A DNA stretch of 8,059 nt, from the NCBI RefSeq assembly GCF_014269395.1, contig NZ_JACOGK010000056.1, positions 1 through 8,059 of the forward strand. The letters run 5' to 3'. Origin of the DNA: Megasphaera hominis. GTDB lineage: Bacteria > Bacillota > Negativicutes > Veillonellales > Megasphaeraceae. The position numbers and the translations under genes are program-made. Below are positions 5,015 through 8,059 of this stretch, one piece after another; positions within the stretch are counted from its first letter, which is position 1, and the number at the start of each line of letters is the position of its first letter. The notes under the pieces are model-generated. The model did no database searches and was not told where the DNA came from. It saw only the letters and a program-made list of their open reading frames with translations.

Positions 5015-6436
5015 ATGGCAAAAGGTATTGTTACACCAGAGTTAATTGAACAGCTCAAAGCAATCGTTGGTGAAAAGTATGTATACACCGACAAAGACAA
5101 ACTGGAACCCTATTCTCATGATGAAGTAACAGACCCTCATTATATGAGAGAACCGCAGGTTGTCGTTCTTCCGGCTACGACGGAAGAAGTTGCTAAAGTT
5201 GTAAAGCTCTGCTATGACAACGATACGGTTATGGTTCCGCGTGCTGCAGGTACAGGCCTGGCTGCCGGTGCTGTAGCTACCTTCGGTGGCGTTATCATCT
5301 CCATCGAACGCATGAACAAAATCCTCGAAATCGATAAAGAAAACATGGTTTGCGTAACCGAACCGGGCGTTACGACTGCTGTTCTCCAGAGCAAAGTAGC
5401 TGAAGAAGGCCTCTTCTACGGCGGCGACCCCTGCAGCGGGGACTCCTGCTTCATCGGCGGTAACGTAGCTACCAACGCTGGCGGCAACCGTGCTGTTAAA
5501 TATGGCGTAACTCGTGACCAGGTTATGGGTATCGAAGTTGTTACCCCGACCGGCGAAGTTGTAACCTTGGGCGGTAAATTCCGTAAAAATGCTACAGGCT
5601 ACATGCTCATGCACCTCTACATCGGTTCCGAAGGTACTCTCGGTATCATCACAAAGATCTACCTGAAACTCGTTTCCTTGCCGAAACATCAGATGGACCT
5701 CTTGGCTGTATTCGACAACCTCGACGACGCCATTGCCCTGACACCGAAAGTTATGAACGCTGGTATTACACCGGTTTGCGTAGAATTCATGGATAATGCT
5801 TCCATCAAACAGGTTGAAATCTTCCTCGATGAAAAACTGCCGCACTCCGACGTAGGCAACTACATCATCATTCAGATCGCTGGCGATAACGAAGACGTTC
5901 TCGACGAACAGTGCGAAAAGATCGTTGAATTGGCTGAAGAAAACAACGCTATCGATTCCCTCGTTGCTGACCCGGCTGTTATTTGGAAATCCCGTAAAGC
6001 GTACCTCGAAGCCGACCGTGCTCGCAGCTTAGTCTTCTCCATGGAAGATATCGTTGTTCCGATGACGGAAATTCCGGGCGCTGTACAGCAGATTTCCCGT
6101 CTCTCCGAAAAATATGATGTTGCTATGCACTGCGCAGGCCACTGCGGCGACGGCAACGTTCATATCGATATCCTGAAAGACGACCGTACACAGGAACAGT
6201 GGGAAGAAATGCTGCCGAAGATCCAGGGCGAAATCTATGATCTCGTTTACAGCCTGGGCGGCCGTATTTCCGGTGAACACGGCATTGGCTTCAAACGTGA
6301 AGCTCTGCTCGAAAAATACACGAACCCCATCGAACTGAAATTGATGAAAGCTGTTAAAAAAGCCCTCGATCCGAAGAACATCATGAATCCGGGCAAAGTT
6401 GTCAGCATCAACGACGAAGTTCCTGTTCAGGAATAA
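5015..6436 (+). CDS. FAD-linked D-lactate dehydrogenase (GlcD family)
   Basis: This 473-residue cytoplasmic flavoenzyme should oxidise D-lactate to pyruvate without NAD. The N-terminal FAD-binding PCMH domain (about 45-220) shows PRAAGTGLAAGA (75-86), GGNVATNAGGNRAVKYG (148-164) and GSEGTLGIIT (204-213). The C-terminal FAD-oxidase domain has GHCGDGNVH (375-383) and SGEHGIG (419-425). By comparison with D-2-hydroxyglutarate dehydrogenase, H376, H383 and E421 would bind the metal and H422 act as base. Such FAD/zinc D-lactate dehydrogenases, known from M. elsdenii, pass electrons to an electron-transfer flavoprotein. The ATG at 5015 has GGAGG 8 nt upstream; an in-frame ATG at 5000 overlaps that site. 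Arginines are almost all CGT/CGC, a sign of high expression. Neighbours support lactate over glycolate or 2-hydroxyglutarate as substrate, though automated annotation may say glycolate oxidase GlcD. Confidence 0.92.
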   Translation: MAKGIVTPELIEQLKAIVGEKYVYTDKDKLEPYSHDEVTDPHYMREPQVVVLPATTEEVAKVVKLCYDNDTVMVPRAAGTGLAAGAVATFGGVIISIERMNKILEIDKENMVCVTEPGVTTAVLQSKVAEEGLFYGGDPCSGDSCFIGGNVATNAGGNRAVKYGVTRDQVMGIEVVTPTGEVVTLGGKFRKNATGYMLMHLYIGSEGTLGIITKIYLKLVSLPKHQMDLLAVFDNLDDAIALTPKVMNAGITPVCVEFMDNASIKQVEIFLDEKLPHSDVGNYIIIQIAGDNEDVLDEQCEKIVELAEENNAIDSLVADPAVIWKSRKAYLEADRARSLVFSMEDIVVPMTEIPGAVQQISRLSEKYDVAMHCAGHCGDGNVHIDILKDDRTQEQWEEMLPKIQGEIYDLVYSLGGRISGEHGIGFKREALLEKYTNPIELKLMKAVKKALDPKNIMNPGKVVSINDEVPVQE

Positions 6437-6467
6437 GTAGATAGTAATGCCGGAAGGCAGATAGGGC

Positions 6468-6507
6468 CAAACGGTAAAACCACTCCGGTTTTACCGTTTG
6501 CTCTTTA
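6468..6507 (+). terminator. Hairpin between dehydrogenase gene and larA (terminator or attenuator)
   Basis: A perfect 14-bp stem (6468-6481 with 6487-6500) with a 5-nt loop is followed by CTCTTTA, a modest T-tract. It lies in the 108-bp gap and no clear promoter is seen between it and larA. It probably stops part of the transcripts, or protects the upstream mRNA 3' end, so that larA is made at a lower level than the dehydrogenase. Confidence 0.7.
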
Positions 6508-6544
6508 TAAGGATCTTTTTAGTGAAAGAAAGGTTGGGTTATCT

Positions 6545-7828
6545 ATGCAGAATTTTTCCATTCCCTTCGGTAAAGGTAAAGTTAATTTCGAACTTCCTGA
6601 AGAACAGGTAGCCGGCGTACTCGTATCTCATGCGCATGAATACAAAGCACCGAAATCGGAAGCCGAACTCGTCGCTGACGCCCTGGCCAACCCCATTGGC
6701 AGCCCGAAACTGAGCGAACTGGCAAAAGGTAAGAAAACTTGCACGATCATTTCCAGTGACCATACCCGTCCGGTACCGAGCCATGTTATCATGCCGCAGC
6801 TCCTGGCTGAACTGCGTAAAGGCAACCCGGATATCGATATTACCATCCTCGTAGCTACAGGTATGCATCGCCCGACGACGCATGAAGAATTGGTTGGCAA
6901 ATATGGCGAAGAAATCGCTAATAACGAAAAGATCGTCATTCATGTCAGCCGTAACGATGAAGACATGGTCAGCATCGGCACGCTTCCGTCCGGCGGCGAA
7001 TGCCTGCTCAATAAACTGGCTGTTAATACAGACCTGCTCGTAGCTGAAGGTTTCATTGAACCACACTTCTTCGCAGGCATGTCCGGCGGCCGTAAATCCG
7101 TACTTCCTGGCGTAGCCAGCAAGATTACGGTTCTTGCTAACCACTGCTCCGAATTCATCGACAGCCCCTATGCCCGTACAGGTATCCTGGAAGGTAACCC
7201 GATCCACAGAGATATGCTCTATGCTGCCAAAGTAGCTAACCTGGCCTTCATTTGCAACGTCGTTATCGACGCTGATAAGAAAGTCATCGCTGCTTTTGCC
7301 GGTGACAGAGAAAAAGCCCATGAAGAAGGCGTTGCTTTCGAAATGAAACTGGCTGGTGTTAAACCGGCTCCGGCTGATATCGTTATTACGACGAACGGCG
7401 GCTATCCTCTGGACCAGAATATTTACCAGTCCGTAAAAGGCATGACGGCTGCTGAAGCAACCTGCAAAGACGGCGGCGTTATCATCGACGTTTCCAATTG
7501 CAACGACGGTCACGGCGGTGAAGACTTCTTCAATACATTGAAAGAAGCTACAGACCTGCAGAAAGCGATGGACCAAATCCTGGCCCGTACACGTAACGAA
7601 ACGATCTTTGACCAGTGGGAATCCCAGATTCTCCTGCGTCTGCTCCTGCACTTCGATATCATCATGGTAACGAGCGCACCGAAACAGATGGTCGAAGATA
7701 TGCATCTGAAATATGCCAACAACATCGAAGAAGCTATCGAAATGGCTAAGAAACTCGTAGCCGCTAAAGGCGTAACGGATCCGAAGATCACGGTTATCCC
7801 CGATGGCGTATCGGTTATTGTAAAATAA
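6545..7828 (+). CDS. larA: Nickel-pincer lactate racemase LarA
   Basis: This 427-residue cytoplasmic enzyme interconverts L- and D-lactate using a covalently held nickel-pincer nucleotide. Residues known from Lactiplantibacillus plantarum LarA fall at the same numbers: D72 and R75 in SDHTRPVP, H108 in ATGMHRPTT, H174 and K184 in IEPHFFAGMSGGRKSVLPG (K184 carries the cofactor), H200, Q295 and K298 in YQSVKGM, and W358. Length agrees with that protein (424). The start ATG at 6545 has AAAGG about 11 nt upstream and a G-rich stretch nearer, a looser ribosome binding site than its neighbours have. It follows the D-lactate dehydrogenase and lctP, so lactate is the likely substrate rather than malate or another hydroxy acid handled by LarA homologues. 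The cofactor needs LarB, LarC and LarE, none of which is here. No terminator is seen before the IS. Confidence 0.95.
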   Translation: MQNFSIPFGKGKVNFELPEEQVAGVLVSHAHEYKAPKSEAELVADALANPIGSPKLSELAKGKKTCTIISSDHTRPVPSHVIMPQLLAELRKGNPDIDITILVATGMHRPTTHEELVGKYGEEIANNEKIVIHVSRNDEDMVSIGTLPSGGECLLNKLAVNTDLLVAEGFIEPHFFAGMSGGRKSVLPGVASKITVLANHCSEFIDSPYARTGILEGNPIHRDMLYAAKVANLAFICNVVIDADKKVIAAFAGDREKAHEEGVAFEMKLAGVKPAPADIVITTNGGYPLDQNIYQSVKGMTAAEATCKDGGVIIDVSNCNDGHGGEDFFNTLKEATDLQKAMDQILARTRNETIFDQWESQILLRLLLHFDIIMVTSAPKQMVEDMHLKYANNIEEAIEMAKKLVAAKGVTDPKITVIPDGVSVIVK

Positions 7829-7876
7829 GTCAACACCCACTTGCATAGGTCAAAAGGCCCGGTCAGCATATTGATA

Positions 7877-7935
7877 TGCTCCCTTCTAGGTAGACATGAG
7901 AAATAATAAAATCTCACTCTACTTGGAAGGGAGCA
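7877..7935 (+). repeat. Inverted repeat masking the transposase ribosome binding site
   Basis: Imperfect arms of 25 nt (7877-7901) and 24 nt (7912-7935) flank a 10-nt AT-rich loop; the outer TGCTCCCTTC/GAAGGGAGCA part pairs perfectly except for its innermost base. The transposase ribosome binding site GGAAGGGAG (7925-7933) lies inside the right arm. A transcript entering from larA would fold this hairpin and hide the site. Confidence 0.65.
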
Positions 7936-7941
7936 TTTATT

Positions 7942-8059
7942 ATGCATAGAACTAAGGTTTGTGCAGAAGAAAAACTACATACGGTGCTAGATATTCTTGC
8001 AGGAAAAGAATCAGTATCTCATGCTGTAGCACGATTGTCAGTAAACAAATCCTCTGTAC
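7942..8059 (+). CDS. IS3-family transposase OrfA-like, N-terminal fragment
   Basis: Thirty-nine codons are visible from the ATG at 7942, beginning M-H-R-T-K-V-C-A-E-E-K and continuing with a helix-turn-helix-like segment (about residues 12-38; VSHAVARLSVNKSSV). This fits the DNA-binding OrfA of IS3-family elements, where a small helix-turn-helix protein precedes a DDE integrase-type OrfB. GGAAGGGAG lies 8 nt upstream. The rest is off the right edge, so function and intactness are unknown. Confidence 0.65.
   Translation, partial: MHRTKVCAEEKLHTVLDILAGKESVSHAVARLSVNKSSV

Larger units (their letters stand above)
7877..8059 (+). mobile_element. Partial IS3-type insertion sequence, 5' end
   Basis: An element seems to begin with TG at about 7877 (or 7872), followed by CTCCCTTCTAGGTAGACA, which resembles an IS3-family terminal repeat. 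It continues with a ribosome binding site and the start of a transposase that runs off the window. It starts about 48 bp after the larA stop codon and points away from the lactate genes. Its sequence and transposase differ from the left-edge element. The exact end and target duplication cannot be determined here. Confidence 0.6.

Noticed and set aside
5042..5845. 267-codon minus-strand frame opposite the dehydrogenase gene
   Set aside because: It is a shadow of the FAD-binding domain coding sequence, without a convincing ribosome binding site or motifs.
6539..7846. 435-codon open frame on the minus strand opposite larA
   Set aside because: It mirrors larA almost exactly, has no recognisable motifs and an F/V/D-rich composition typical of the antisense of strongly biased codons. 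LarA has all catalytic residues.
1..8059. Composite transposon carrying the lactate genes
   Set aside because: The two flanking IS ends differ in terminal sequence and transposase N-terminus, so they cannot act as matched ends of one composite element on this evidence.
1..8059. CRISPR array, tRNA or rRNA genes
   Set aside because: No regularly spaced direct repeats and no cloverleaf or rRNA-like sequence were seen on either strand.

Overview
The window most likely comes from an anaerobic lactate-using member of the Negativicutes, with Megasphaera (M. elsdenii-like) the best guess. The basis is a set of genes for lactate uptake, racemisation and NAD-independent D-lactate oxidation, strong Firmicutes-type ribosome binding sites and promoters, and coding DNA of medium GC with AT-rich spacers. 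The genus is inferred from biology and style; no database was searched.

Layout. Positions 1-153 are the end of an IS3-family insertion sequence whose transposase starts on the minus strand and runs off the left edge. Positions 154-452 hold palindromic repeats, a terminator and a good promoter. A class I/II PLP aminotransferase (453-1706) and pyrroline-5-carboxylate reductase proC (1763-2563) follow as a probable two-gene operon, closed by a strong intrinsic terminator (2606-2646). Next is a lactate block of three plus-strand genes: lactate permease lctP (2999-4546), FAD/metal-dependent D-lactate dehydrogenase of the GlcD family (5015-6436) and nickel-pincer lactate racemase larA (6545-7828). 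A second, different IS3-type element begins about 48 bp after larA (about 7877), with its transposase reading off the right edge.

How the genes work together. LctP imports lactate, LarA interconverts L- and D-lactate, and the dehydrogenase oxidises D-lactate to pyruvate, probably passing electrons to an electron-transfer flavoprotein. In acrylate-pathway organisms the D isomer also feeds lactoyl-CoA formation, so the racemase lets the cell use both isomers. No ETF genes, no nickel-pincer maturation genes (larB, larC, larE) and no regulator gene lie in the window, so these must be elsewhere.

Regulation is the most interesting part. lctP and the dehydrogenase each have their own near-consensus promoter (17-bp spacer, TATAAT) and a leader of roughly 110-130 nt. 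Both upstream regions carry a shared 16-bp element (14 matches), and each holds strong dyads at the promoter, which suggests one lactate or redox regulon. A 14-bp hairpin between the dehydrogenase and larA may set their expression ratio. I see no wholly new system; the candidate novelty lies in the cis-regulatory elements and the IS-bounded layout.
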